Source of the DNA: Euptelea pleiosperma
Lineage: Eukaryota > Streptophyta > Magnoliopsida > Ranunculales > Eupteleaceae
Length of the DNA stretch: 64,000 bases
Reading direction: 5' to 3'
Assembly: GCA_035048495.1 (NCBI GenBank)
Contig: CM068552.1
Span: forward strand, 24,926,154-24,990,153
Within the stretch, counting starts at the first letter, position 1. Each line of letters starts with the position of its first letter. The translations under genes and the position numbers were made by a program. Of this stretch, positions 1 through 11,027 are shown in pieces. The notes beneath the pieces were generated by a model, which was not told the DNA's origin, made no database searches, and worked only from the letters and a program-made list of their open reading frames with translations.

Positions 1-734
1 TGGCACACCGAGGGGTCTATGCCTCGAATATCATCTATAGTCCAACCTATCGCAGATTTGTGCTCGTTGAGCAGCTCGAGAAGTTTCTTACGTTCACTCT
101 CAGACAAAGCGGAAGCAATAATGACAGGGTAGGTTTCCTTAGGACCAAGATAGGCATAGGAAAGATCTGTGGGAAGAGGCTTAAGCTCCAATATTGGAGC
201 AGATGAAGTAGAAATAGGTGTCACAGAAGATACGGATTGAAGAGGTTTGACTTCAGTAGGTAAAGGAATGATGGGTTCTCTGGCCATGGTTATCAGAGGC
301 TCGAACTCGATGAGAGGAGCGGGGATCTCTATCAGTGGAGCAGTCTCCAAAAGATCATTGAGATCAGAAATAGCTGACTCTGTTGCAAAGTCAGCTCCAA
401 AGTGTTCTAGACACTGCTTAAGAATATCTTCGGTGGAGTCCGGGATTAGACTCTCAACGGCACACATTTCATCGGTCACTTCGCGATCGGCATCTTGTTG
501 CATTAAACGAAAGATGTTGACCTCAGCTTTGAGGTTACCGAAAGCAATGGACATATTTCCGTCCCGGCACCCGATGTGTGCGTTCGCGGTGGCAAGGAAT
601 GGACGGCCTAAGATGACCGGAATGCGGTTATCCTGACACGGCTCGGTGTCTAGAATGATAAAGTCCACAGGATAATAAAAGTCAGCGACTTTTACTAGGA
701 CATCTTCAATGATTCCTCTTGGAATCTTGATGGA
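1..734 (-). pseudogene. Continuation of element C gag-pol beyond the nonsense codon
   Basis: Read on the minus strand in the gag-protease frame, this stretch keeps coding after the TAG at 735-737. It covers the C-terminal half of the protease (ILGRPF, then AHIGCRD) and the spacer leading to reverse transcriptase (AIGWTIDDIRGI near the window edge). It aligns with 43274-43860 in element B and with the segment just right of 34784. There is no other break up to base 1. The plus-strand ORF over 247-636 is its shadow. Confidence 0.8.
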
Positions 735-3056
735 CTAATCAGCCAATTTCAGGGTGACATTGGTAGGCTTCATATCTTTCAGTCCTAACTGCTGATATAC
801 CGAGAATGGTATGAGGTTGACGCTAGCCCCTAAATCTAGCAAGGCAGTGCAGCTAAAGTTGTCACCAATTTCACATTGGACAGTTGGGCTACCTGGATCC
901 TTGTGTTTGATCACACTGTTGCGTTGAATGAACGCGGTAGCTTTTTCGGCCAAGAAGGCAGCTTTGGGTACATGCGTACGCCGCTTAACTGTGCACAAGT
1001 CCTTGAGGAATTTGGCATAGGAAGGGATTTGCTTGATAGCAGAAAGGAATGGGATATTGATCTGAACGTCTTTAAAGACATCTAAGATCTCAGAGAATTG
1101 CTGATCCCGCTTATCTTGGACAAGTCTGTCCGAGAAGGGAGGCTTTACTCGACAAATAGGTTTGTCTTTAGCCTTAGATTTCTGCACAGGGATATCAGAT
1201 GTTGGTGCAGAGGTGGAAGAAGCAGAGGTAGGATTTGGACTAGTTTCCACGGTGCGAGTGATGGGTGCTGGAGATGGCACCGGTGGTGGTTGGACTCCCA
1301 TGTCCACAGTTTTTCCAGATCGTAGGGTGGTTACAGCTTGCACCTCCCCTTGACAATTCTCATTCTGTCTTTGAGATTGGGATCCGATCTCATATACTGC
1401 CCCTTTGGCATTTCCTTTAGGGTTGGCAATGGGTTGGCTAGGAAAGATCCCCTTAGCCTTCTCAGCTTCCAAGTTACCTAGACGTTGCTCTAGACGAAGC
1501 ATGGATTGCTGTTGCTGTTGCTCTAGGCGTTGCATAGATTGAGTAATGAGTTGAGCTAGAAGGTCCTCGATACCGGGTTTGGGGACCGACTGTTGGGGAG
1601 CAGCTAATGGGAGCTGAGGCACCAATTCGCGACTCGAGCTCATCGGGGTATTATAGTTATAGGCGGAAGAATTAGTTGGGACAATCTGTTGGTTCTGAAA
1701 GTTCTGGGGAACTCTTTGCTGATTCTGAAATGTGCTCTGTTGTCCAGAGTATTGACCCTGTTGGAACTGCTGGTTCTGAGTAGATGGGTACTGATTCTGC
1801 TGATATTGTCCCTGATTGAATTGCCTATTGGGTTGACTGAACCCGGGAGGATACATGCCCTGAGGTTGACGTGGAGGTTGAGCTTGTGGTTGAGTAGACT
1901 GAGGCCTCCAAGAGAAGTTAGGGTGGTTTCTCGTGTCCGGATGATAAGATTGACTATACGAGTTCTGAGTGGGTGGTTTGTATGTGCTGAAAGCACAAAC
2001 TTCTTCCTGAAGAGGATTAGACCATCCTTCATTCAAAGGACAATGCTCAGTAGTATGGGAGGGTTGCAGACAGAGGGTGCAGGATTCCATAGGGCTCTCG
2101 TGTCCCACATGCATGACTGGGGTAGATTGTTGAGTAGGCTTTTGTACAGACACAGCCAGTGCCGAGACGGACTTGCTCAACTCTTGAATGACAGATCGAA
2201 GCTCAGTATCAGCTGTAGCATCATGTCCCTTGGTTGTCCTTTGGACCGAAGTGGTTCGACTAAACTCTGAGTTAGTCGTCCAATGTTGAGAGTTTTCTCC
2301 TAACTCACCCAAGAATTTGTATGCATCGGTCGGAGTTTGGTGCAGGAATTTTCCTTGGCACATGGACTCTACCATGGTCCGGGACTCATCAGTAAGTCCC
2401 TTATAGAAGACATGGACAAGATTGCCCTTATCGATGCTATGGTGGGGACACTTAGTCAGGTAGTCTTGGAATCTATCCCATGCTTCAAAAAATTTCTCAT
2501 CGGACTTCTGTCTAAAGTCCTGAATGAGTTGCTTCATTTGGTTGGTCCGAGTCATCGGGTAGAATTTAGACATGAATTTGCCCACCAATTCTTTCCAACT
2601 GCTGATTGAATCAGCAGGTAAGGAGTAGAGCCAATCTGAGGCTCGGTCTTTGAGCGAGAATGGGAAAACTCGCAGACGCACATTGTCATCATCGAGGTTC
2701 TGATTCTTGAAAAGTAGGATGACATGTTGGAATTCCCGAATATGGGAATATGGGTCTTCTCTTGGGAGACCACGAAAGGTTGGCAGCATTTGGATCGTCT
2801 GTGGCCTGATCTCAAATTGTACCGCCGTAGTAGGTGGGAGAACAATGCAAGTGGGCGGATTGGCAGAGATGGGAGCGAACGTCTCGATAAGAGGTCGTTC
2901 GACTGCCATGACTACAAAGGTAGTAGTACTGGGGGAGGCGGGTGGGGAAAGAGATGGGGAAGAATTCAGTGGAGGATCCACTGTAGGTACGTGATTCTCA
3001 GATCGAACCAAGCGTTTGTTCGGACGATTCCAAACGGGCATACGCGAATGAGGCAA
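735..3056 (-). CDS. gag-protease polyprotein of element C, ended by a premature TAG
   Basis: The 773-residue ORF encodes the structural polyprotein. A Retrotrans_gag capsid domain lies at about residues 105-240 (DWLYSLP, FMSKFYP, EAWDRFQDYL). A CCHC zinc knuckle C-x2-C-x4-H-x4-C is at residues 326-339, followed by a Gln/Pro-rich linker (about 370-520) and a short Gln run. A PPFSDRL motif stands at about residue 640, and the aspartic protease active site DLGAS starts near residue 741. The ORF stops at TAG (735-737), where element B has CAG (Gln). The same frame then stays open to the window edge, so this is one nonsense change in a longer gag-pol. The start could be the second Met (3041), because B's ORF opens there with the same MPVW motif. 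Other ORFs over this span are shadows. Confidence 0.9.
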   Translation of the reverse strand: MPHSRMPVWNRPNKRLVRSENHVPTVDPPLNSSPSLSPPASPSTTTFVVMAVERPLIETFAPISANPPTCIVLPPTTAVQFEIRPQTIQMLPTFRGLPREDPYSHIREFQHVILLFKNQNLDDDNVRLRVFPFSLKDRASDWLYSLPADSISSWKELVGKFMSKFYPMTRTNQMKQLIQDFRQKSDEKFFEAWDRFQDYLTKCPHHSIDKGNLVHVFYKGLTDESRTMVESMCQGKFLHQTPTDAYKFLGELGENSQHWTTNSEFSRTTSVQRTTKGHDATADTELRSVIQELSKSVSALAVSVQKPTQQSTPVMHVGHESPMESCTLCLQPSHTTEHCPLNEGWSNPLQEEVCAFSTYKPPTQNSYSQSYHPDTRNHPNFSWRPQSTQPQAQPPRQPQGMYPPGFSQPNRQFNQGQYQQNQYPSTQNQQFQQGQYSGQQSTFQNQQRVPQNFQNQQIVPTNSSAYNYNTPMSSSRELVPQLPLAAPQQSVPKPGIEDLLAQLITQSMQRLEQQQQQSMLRLEQRLGNLEAEKAKGIFPSQPIANPKGNAKGAVYEIGSQSQRQNENCQGEVQAVTTLRSGKTVDMGVQPPPVPSPAPITRTVETSPNPTSASSTSAPTSDIPVQKSKAKDKPICRVKPPFSDRLVQDKRDQQFSEILDVFKDVQINIPFLSAIKQIPSYAKFLKDLCTVKRRTHVPKAAFLAEKATAFIQRNSVIKHKDPGSPTVQCEIGDNFSCTALLDLGASVNLIPFSVYQQLGLKDMKPTNVTLKLAD

Positions 3057-4756
3057 GCTCTATACTTGGCAAAAAGTTGCCAGAGAGGAACACTATCCTA
3101 AATGATGCACACCAAGCACAGATAATCCTATTCTAAGCAATCAAGATATATTTTAGGAATTATCTTTGTTAGTTTTGGGGCTAGAGTAGATTATGACAGT
3201 GGGCGGACCACTGATTTATCTTTTAACCGCCGGACTAACTGTTTTGCACTCAGAGGTTCTCACCAGGCTACACTCTTCAGAGCGAATCCTTTAGTACTAG
3301 CTCTAGTTAATAACAAGGCAATCCGAAGCCTAGACAGACGTGCGGCACAATGGCTGACTTAAGTACGTCCCAGACTAACCGGATTGGTCAAGTGTATAAG
3401 AAGAGTGTTCCCTCGGGTTAAGCTAGGGTTGGTGCGTGTTCCTAGTCCACACGTAACTAATCCGCCGAATAGTCCAAGATGCCACGTCGAGCTCAGTGTA
3501 CTTGAGTAGCAGGGACTTATGGGTGTGTTAGACAACAGGGACCCGCGCTCGTGGTCTTATTTCGATTGGATGTTAAGCGGGTTCGCTTTGCGTGGATTTT
3601 TCCTCGAACACCGGGCTAATTGGCTCTACTTCTTGATTCTTTTTAATTAAATGGATCCTGGGGATCACTTTCAGCTGGAGTGATGAGGTGGGTGATGAAA
3701 TCCCACCAGTTTCAATTTGGAGCTGGGTCTGCTCTCTTAGAGTTGATTGATTAACGGCCACGCCACGCAAGTCGAATAAGTTGTTGCTATAAAACAAATA
3801 GACAAGCGGCAATGATGCACCCAATATGCTCTGTATCGCACTCAAGGCGAGGATAGAGACTTACCTCCCGTGGGCCACGCCACGGGGTCTCCTCCGTGGG
3901 TTAGAGAGGGGTATCCTAATGGGCTTAGGCCCGACTCCACCTCTTTGAGCTTTCGCTCTCTACCCACACTGGATCGTGTTCCTGCAGAAACAGTTAGATC
4001 GCACGGTCTAGGTATGTGGGATTCTATTTGGAAGATCCTTGCCTTTTTAGGGTTCACTGAACAAGCACTGAATTTAGGCAAGTTTTTGAATTAGTTTCCA
4101 AATTCGAGATGGGTTAAAATTTAAGAATTCCCAGATTGGAAAATACCTAGATTGGAAAGTTTCCCGAACTGTGGAGATCTTCCAAGAAAGATTTGATTGC
4201 GAGATCCCTTACAATTTTAGAAAATTTCCCAAAATTGAAATTCTGCTAGATTTGGGGTGTTTCCTTTGGCAGACTTTTCCAAATTCGGAAGATTTCTAAA
4301 GATAGAAATGCTTCTAAAGAGGAAACTTCTAAGAGGGGAAACCCTAATTAAGCAAAGTTTCAAGATTTTAGAATCTTTCCAAAAATCGCAAATCCTGGAT
4401 TGGTGATTTCTAAAAATCTGCAGAATATGAAACCCTAATTTTTTTTGAATTTTGAATTTATTATTTTTTTGGTATTTTCCACTTAATCTAGGGTTTCTAA
4501 AAAACCCTAGAACAAGATCTAGCAGTTATATGGAAAGCAGTAAAATTCCTAAATTATTACAAATTTGCACTCGGCCTTCCGAGGCATTAAAAATAGTAAT
4601 TTAAAAACTGCTAAAAATCAATAAAAACAAAAAAATAGAAAGTTTCCCGAAAAGGTCGGGCTGTCCAAATTGAGCAGCTTTTCGCTTCAGCAACTTTCCA
4701 ATTCCGTCTTTACGTCCTTTTTCGCACTTCCGATCACCCGAGCGGCAGCACAGCAT
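3057..4756 (-). other. Long untranslated leader of element C (PBS region to gag)
   Basis: This 1.7-kb non-coding stretch is shared, block by block, with the leaders of element B (46175-47883) and element A (40038-41654). Shared blocks include the motif around 3200-3260, the block around 3500-3560 and a GC-rich stem-loop block at 3865-3920. It carries a consensus splice donor (minus-strand AG|GTAAGT, complement at 3859-3864). The tRNA primer site expected near 4735-4756 is degraded: the CGAGCGGCA core remains, but the TGGCGCC end does not. Short ORFs here are not conserved between copies. Confidence 0.7.
3859..3864 (-). promoter_or_regulatory. Putative conserved 5' splice site in leader of C
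   Basis: On the minus strand the sequence reads GGGAG|GTAAGT, a full match to the plant donor consensus. It lies about 800 bases upstream of the gag start. The same hexamer sits at the same place in element A (40965-40970) and element B (46986-46991), directly beside a 7-bp GC stem. The acceptor is not identified, so use as a splice site is inference. Confidence 0.45.
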
Positions 4757-6071
4757 CACCCTTGCACACACTCTCCCCCACATCTCCAACGAGTCCGCCT
4801 CTCTCTATTCTCTTAAAAAAACCATCCTCCTCACTCTTCTCTTTCTCAGAAAGGAAATCAGAAAAAGAAAAGGAAGAAAAGAGAAGAGAAGCCAAAAAAA
4901 ACTCTCATGGGACGGTCCCACCTCTCTATCTTATAGCCACCGTGTGGCTATTCTTTCCTCCCACAAAATGCTATCCTCTTTCCATAATTTAAAAGCCTCT
5001 TTTCCAAAGGAATAGAAGCTTTCCTTCTTTTGTTAATTAGAATCCCACCGTCCATGTGTGTGCTCCAATACCTCTTGTTTGGTTGGCCACTTTCCAAAAT
5101 ATTTCTTCTTTTGAAATCTCTTTTCCTTCTAAGATGTTGATATCCAGCATAATTGAAGCGAGAAAATTACTTGCTGCCACCTCTCATGCTGTCACCAATT
5201 CTATACTTGATGAATGTCAACCGACCCACTTCATTGCATTTCTTGTGTCTTCGCCACAACCATCCATTTAAATCCAACGACTCTTTGCTTCTTGGACTAA
5301 GCCTATGGAACCATCAACATGTTATGATCTATAGTATATGCAACCATTTGGGAAATCTGTTGATCCGAATCTTATTTTTGATGATCCGTCGGTCCGTAGG
5401 TTTGTTGGTGTTCTGCCGACACTTATTAATTCATGCAATTTGCTCTGTCACGCCTCTAGGTCGACACTGTCCATCCGTTTTATCTCATCATGTTCTTGGG
5501 TTCGTAGACCGTGTGTTCTGACACCGTGGCTCAACAACTAGGATATTGTCCAACTCTTGTGTTATTCCAAGCTCTCATTGATCTCTGCATTCGGGTTTAG
5601 TGGTCCACCATATAATGTACTGCTTCGGCTTGTACTTGGCCTATAGCCCATTGGCTCTTTAAGATGTGCTCTTAAGCTTCGGTCGTGGGCTCGCAATCCA
5701 TTAGAATTGTCCGATTGAGCAGTCAGCCTGTTGGCTCTTGAGCTTTAATCATAGGTTCTGGAAGTTGATTGTGAGGTTAAAACAGGCATTTGTGATTGAT
5801 CGTGGGTCCATCAGTCTCGAGAATCATCTGATCGGGTCTCCTGCAATAGTGAAAAACGCGTAATGAGTCTCAATCAGAACGGCTTTATATCTAGACTTCC
5901 AAAAATGTGTTTAATGCATGCAAATATACCATTTCGTCCAGAAAAGTGTGTTCTACGTAATGAAATAGACTCTTACGTAGAAAAGTGGATAATTAGAGCA
6001 GTTTTACGTAGGAGAGTGCGATAATGCTAAAAGGATAATTGCTTAAAATAAACACTTTTGAGCGAATATCA
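4757..6071 (-). repeat. 5' LTR of element C, rearranged
   Basis: The outer part, about 5600-6071, matches the family LTR: the block ending in GCGAATATCA, the CATTTCGTCCAGAAAAGTG block and the GGCTCTT...GGGCTCGC blocks. The inner part (4757-5600) does not show the usual LTR 3' end (TGAAA...GGGTTT near the PBS, and the CGACATCCGACACG block), so the boundary at 4757 is approximate. Either this LTR belongs to a divergent subfamily or its R/U5 part was replaced. Weak pyrimidine-rich ORFs here are not conserved. Confidence 0.55.
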
Positions 6072-6944
6072 CGACCCTACTTCTGAGAAGGATAGAGAAA
6101 TGATTGTTATGGGTATACTATGAAAAGAAAAGTCAAGAAAAAGACAAGTGGTTCAAACTGAGAAGAAAAGATGAAAAGAAAGTATAGAAAAGAGCTGAAA
6201 ACAAAAATGAGCAGTCTCAAAAATATCGAGAAAAATAGAAAAATACAAAAGAAGGGAAAGAAACAGATAATGGTGCTATACCCATAGGAAAATACAAGAA
6301 AATCGAGATATCCTCTCAGAAGCTTTGAAATCCTGTATCCCCTTATTTTTCTACACCTAACCTAAGCCTCATTACAACCTATGAAAGTCCTACTTGATTC
6401 TAGGATAGCATGATCATTAATGTAGAGAATGGAGAAAGAGAAGCTATAGAGTTTGATCTAACGTTCCCAAGTGAAATGATATTCCTATCATGAGATCTTC
6501 TTCTGTTAAAAATGTCCTTCCTTCAAAATAATATATATGTGAGATATTTGTTTTTATCAATATGTCTCCTCACATATAAATTGAGAGAAAAGAAATAAAA
6601 CCACTGACGAGTGATCATTTCTGAGTGTTTTACAAGTGAGATTTGAGGTCAAGGCATACAATCTCTTAGGTGATATAAAACTCTTTACTGACGGATAATG
6701 AGAATGTTGACCACACACACACGTCGAGTCTGACTATTCTGGGTCATGATTATCAGTCTGTAGTCTTGTCAAAACTTCATGACTATCTGCTAGCTTGTAA
6801 CTGTTTTTGCATCCATATGATAATTTGACGAACGGTGTTTTCCCTGAGCTAATATGAAAAAGTGTACAGCATCTGCAGAGACCTTTTAAGCTCATTTATT
6901 TCGCACTAATTGCCAAGGATTGGCAATATGCTGGTTGGGGGTTG
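6072..6944 (+). other. 3' non-coding end of element E (between pol and 3' LTR)
   Basis: This AT-rich non-coding stretch is collinear with 13590-14466 of element F and, inverted, with 36570-37440 of element A. It ends in the palindrome TTGCCAAGGATTGGCAA (6910-6926) and the polypurine-like tract TTGGGGGTTG (6935-6944) that primes plus-strand synthesis, immediately before the LTR. The coding part of E is missing because element C sits at its left edge. A short CA run lies at about 6712-6721. Confidence 0.75.
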
Positions 6945-8299
6945 TGATATTCACTTAAAAGTGCTTATTTTAAGCCATTATCCTTTAGCGTTATCACACT
7001 CTCCTATGTTAAACTTCTCTATTTATACACTTTTCTACAGAAGAGTCTCTTTCATTGCGTAGAATACACTTTTCTAGACGAAATGGTATATTTGCATGCT
7101 TTAAACGCATTTCTAAAAGTCTAGATATGAAGCCGTTTCGATTAAGTCTCATTACGCACTTTTCGTTATTGTAGGAAACCCGATCAGGCGATTCTCGAGA
7201 CTTACGGGCCCACGATCAATCATAGAAGCCTACTATCAAAGCTTAAAGAGCCAACAGGCTATGACTAGAAGATACAGGCCAAGTACGGGTCAAGTCAGAG
7301 GATCGTAGTGCTAGATAAAGAACCAAGAGAGAAACAAAGCTGAAGAACCAAGAGACGGGCCAAAGTGATTCAAAGTCGTACCAACTGACATAAAATGATG
7401 ACTTACGTAATTGGTGAAGCTGACGAAAGATTACATTGAAGATCAGGGTTCAAGACCCTTCGCTAGCTCTTTTCTCTTTATTTTGTGTTATTTTCTCTCT
7501 CATCTCTCCTAATTCTCTCTCCTAATTTTATCTCCATCTCTCTAGACCCTAGCATCTAACCCTTAGATCATATCATCCTACCATTAGATCATCATATCCC
7601 CCATCCGATCCTCAAATTGACTGCCCCGATCCTTAGATCGATCATCCTAACCCTCCGATCTCCATCATCTAACCTTTGATCTTCTCTCCTCTAGCTCTAT
7701 CACATCTCCCATAGCTTTTCCACCGTTAGATCATCCACTGGACCATTGGATCTGCTAATGGACCGTTGGATCTCTCTAGATCTAACGTTCTCCTATCTAG
7801 GCCATCCACTTTCTCAATAACCCATGTGACCCCATAGAGGCCCAAAGCCAAACTTATATGACCAAGGCCTCACTTGAATAAAGTGGGCCAAGGTTTCACT
7901 TCAAATAGAAGGGCCCATGGCCTTTTTAGCCCACATCATGAATGTGAGAGAATTGGTCTTCCTTGACCATTTCTCTCTCTTCATTCCACGAATCTCCCAT
8001 CTCATCCCTCTAATCTCTCAACTATCTCCCCTACGTTCTCTAACTAACCTCTCACATCTCTCTAAATCTATCTCACCTATGACTCCCTCTCAATATCTCA
8101 CTCCTCCACGTTAGCTGCTACCATTCTCCTCCCCTCTTCCTTTTCCTTCACATCCTCCTCCACTCCAGCCACTTTCTTCTCCAGGCGTGCCAAGAACCAT
8201 CACCGATGGCTACATGCAGATCTGCATCTCCCCATTGTCCATTGTTTGAGAATCGATGGCTTCCATGGGAGCCACCACGTTGCTGCTCCAACCTCCATT

Positions 8300-8327
8300 A
8301 CCGGAGTTGCAGACCTGCAACTCCGGT
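8300..8327. promoter_or_regulatory. 28-bp palindrome in LTR E, copy 1
   Basis: The arms ACCGGAGTTGCAG and CTGCAACTCCGGT are perfect inverted repeats around the two bases AC. Related palindromes occur at 9351-9377, 26257-26283, 32279-32305, 49878-49903 and 51990-52018, always inside Athila-like LTRs. The function is unknown; a cruciform, RNA hairpin or dimer-binding site are possibilities. Confidence 0.6.
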
Positions 8328-9350
8328 CGGATCCCATCTCTTCCACCTCTTTCAAGCAAGCCCTGCTCATCCTCTCAGCTTGCTGCCCTACAACCCACCG
8401 GTAGGTTTGCACTAGCAGCATCCTTGTCCATTGTAGCCACACCAGCAACCACCGTGTGGAGTTTGGATGCAACTCCATCCTCTCCAGCCGGTGAACCAGC
8501 ACCATCACCGTTAGCAACCTGCAATGGTCAGACCTGCACCTTCTCTCTAGTCTCCTTCCACCACCGCCTGGTTCTTCTTTCCTTGCTAGTTGCACAGCAA
8601 CCCTGCAACTCCACAGCCTTCTCCACCATCTTCCCTTGTGAGGAGCCAGTCATCACTTCCACCCACACGGTGGTGTTCTCTCTACCATAAGCACCCACGG
8701 TGCTGTCTATTTAAGTCGCCTGCTGGTGCATCACATTCAGTCCACCGTGGCCTTCATCGTTGGAATTCCTCACACAGACTCACCATCGTTTAAACAGCAA
8801 CCTGCTGTCACCACTTCCATCTCCACACAGCATCACATCCACATGGTTGGTCCCCTCTTGCAGCATCACCTTCAAAACTAGCAAACCTGCAACTTCCGAC
8901 GAGTTTCTCCTCTTCTTCAGGAGGTCCTTTTCCCTGTACCAAATCGGTAACTTACGGATGTAGGAACACCAGCAACTTCAGCATCCACGTGAAGACCTGC
9001 TAGTGCGTCTTCATTTCTTACGCCTCAACTTGCTGGTGTGTGTTGTTCTTCCACCTCATCAACGGTTTCAGATCACTCCGGGAGCCAACATGTTGCTCCA
9101 CTAATGGTTTGCGCCGCTGTCCCCCTTCATCACCGTTGCACAGAGGTACAACACCGTCTTGCTGCCCACTCTTCCTCTCCTTGTTCTTCTCCACGATCGG
9201 ACCTGTGCACACCTCCGTCCATCCTCTATTTTTCCTCCACCATCCATGCGCGTACTGCTCCTTTCAAATCTCCCCGCCGCTGCACATACCAGCAACCTTG
9301 CTGGTTCTCCTTCAACCATCTCCACCTTCTTCTTCTTCAAATCTCCATTC

Positions 9351-9377
9351 ACCGGAGTTGCAGACCAGCAACTCCGG
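9351..9377. promoter_or_regulatory. Palindrome in LTR E, copy 2
   Basis: This second copy about 1.05 kb downstream has arms ACCGGAGTTGC and GCAACTCCGG around a short spacer with one arm mismatch. Its presence within one LTR supports an internal duplication as the cause of the LTR's extra length. A half site recurs near 9615-9630. Confidence 0.5.
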
Positions 9378-11027
9378 CCATTGCCTCCTTGTGCTAAGTT
9401 GCAGATCTCCTCCTTGGAGAACCAGCAGGCGATCTCCTTGCTGGCTGAACACCAGCCTGCAATACCGGTGAATGGTGGCCATTCCACGATCTGGAAGTGA
9501 GGCGCATCCTCCAACGTGCTCCAGCCTCCTTTTCCAGCCTCACCTGGTTCTCCCCTCTCCTTTGCACGGTCTGCCAATACTCAATTCCTTTCATCATCAT
9601 CTTCTTTCCGGCCACCTGCAACTCCGGCCAGTCACAACAACTCGCCAGCCACCTTCAACACAACCTGCAACGCCCTCCTTGACCATGCTTCTCCACGGCC
9701 ATCCACCTGCAAGTTGGGTTCCCCCACTGCCATGTAGCACTTTGGAGAGCTTCTCCTCCCACGTGTGTTCTGTCCGTGTGCCTCCATCATACAGAACAGT
9801 CCGTGTTGTCTCCCCTGAGCAGCAAGGCCATGCACACTCTTGGGTTCCCTCACCTGCGCATGCAGCCTGATCTCCTCCAAGGCAACGACTCAGCACTCCA
9901 AGGTGCATCTTCTCCTCCATTCCCTTGTCCAACCTGCTCCACCATGCAGCCACCACATACATTCACCTCCTCCTCCATGCAAGCATCGCATGTGCCCCTA
10001 GTGCAAACTTACCGAGGCCGATCCGATCAATGGTAAGTGTTTGAGGTTAGTTTCTCTCTCTAGAAATTACTTTCTCTCACTAGTGCCATTCTCTCTCTTC
10101 TTTTACTTTCTCTCTCTAGATCTCCTCTCTCTCTCTAAACAACATGGACGGGAAGTGACATCCCTAATTCTATGTTCTCTCACTTTCTCTCTCTAGGATT
10201 TCTCTTCTCTCTCTAAAAATCTTAGTTTCTTTCTCTAACGGACATGGAAGGGACGTGACATCCCTAATCCGTGTTCTCTCTCTAGAGTGAGATTACTCTC
10301 TCTAAGTCTATTTTCTCTCTCAAGATCCTCTCACTACATTCTCAGGCCGATCGCTTATTCACTTGGCCGACTCCTTTCGTCGAGTGAAAAGGTGAGCTTC
10401 TTAGGGCACATTATCGTATATTTGCCAATTCACATTGACCTTGTCGGCCGGTAAGATTCGATGTGGATTCCATGATTGAGTAGCATTCCATGAAATTTGG
10501 ACGGTCCTCTTCTTGATCGGTAGCGCCCTTAGCTCCAAAGGTCATGGGATGCTTCTTTGTCAAAACCCTTCTCCACGATTGAAGCATTCATAGAAGTCTT
10601 GGATGATCCTCTTCTTGATCGGTAGCGACCTTAGCTCTGAGATTTCAATGGGCGTTTCTTTCCCTTACCTCTTCATCTCTCTACCCTTTACATGCTTTCT
10701 TACATGCTTTCTTTATTTCTGTTATTTTGATTTATGTACGCACTCTTTGATGATTAATGAAGTTGTTTTTGATATTTTGGTGTTCTGAATCTCAAATGAA
10801 TGTTGTTTTTAAATCGACTCGCCCTTCTCATCTCTTCCACCATTCTCATTTCTCTCTGTATATTATTTGTCAGTTTTAATTCCTTATTGTGCTAACTCAC
10901 ACCGAGTGCGGATCGACATCCGACACGTACTGCTATACAAGTTACATTTTGCAGATAATCGGATTTTACAAATATTGTTGAAGTTAGGGTTTCCGAATTG
11001 ACGACACGGAAAAAAATCCTTCTTTCA

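Larger units (their letters stand above)
1..6071 (-). mobile_element. Athila-like Ty3/gypsy element C (partial, cut by window edge)
   Basis: This is a minus-strand LTR retrotransposon: gag-protease lies at 1-3056, a 1.7-kb leader at 3057-4756 and 5' LTR sequence up to 6071. Its RT, integrase and 3' LTR would lie to the left of the window. The outer end has the family LTR terminus (on the plus strand GCGAATATCA, ending at 6071). The next base begins the 3' non-coding region of a plus-strand element of the same family, so C most likely inserted into element E. The left flank needed to confirm a target-site duplication (expected CGACC) is outside the window. The Athila assignment rests on gag, protease and leader similarity to elements A and B here, and on A's PBS matching tRNA-Asp. 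Confidence 0.85.
6945..11027 (+). repeat. 3' LTR of element E (unusually long, about 4.1 kb)
   Basis: The LTR begins with TGATATTCACTTAAAAGTGC right after the PPT and ends in TTTCA at 11027. The last 150 bases hold the family's 3' block (CGACATCCGACACG, GTTAGGGTTTCCG). It then joins the pol gene of element F at AGTAC, the presumed right half of a 5-bp TSD. It is about 1.2 kb longer than the largest other LTR of the family here. The middle (8200-10040) is pyrimidine-rich, carries the CCGGAGTTGCAG palindrome twice and yields several long ORFs on both strands that look like by-products of composition. Two sub-regions are tandemly duplicated (around 10145/10245 and 10500/10610). Confidence 0.8.

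Noticed and set aside
247..636. 129-codon plus-strand ORF, repeated at 43420-43770
   Set aside because: It is the antisense shadow of the protease-RT spacer coding region of elements C and B.
3842..4081. 79-codon ORF in the leader just upstream of the splice donor
   Set aside because: The last 38 codons are also open in element B, but element A is frameshifted and there is no shared start codon. I treat the conserved block as structural RNA or a splice context.
8200..10036. Many overlapping ORFs of 60-160 codons on both strands, rich in Ser, Pro and Cys
   Set aside because: They lie wholly inside an LTR, occur on both strands over the same bases, follow pyrimidine-rich composition and are not kept in sister LTRs.
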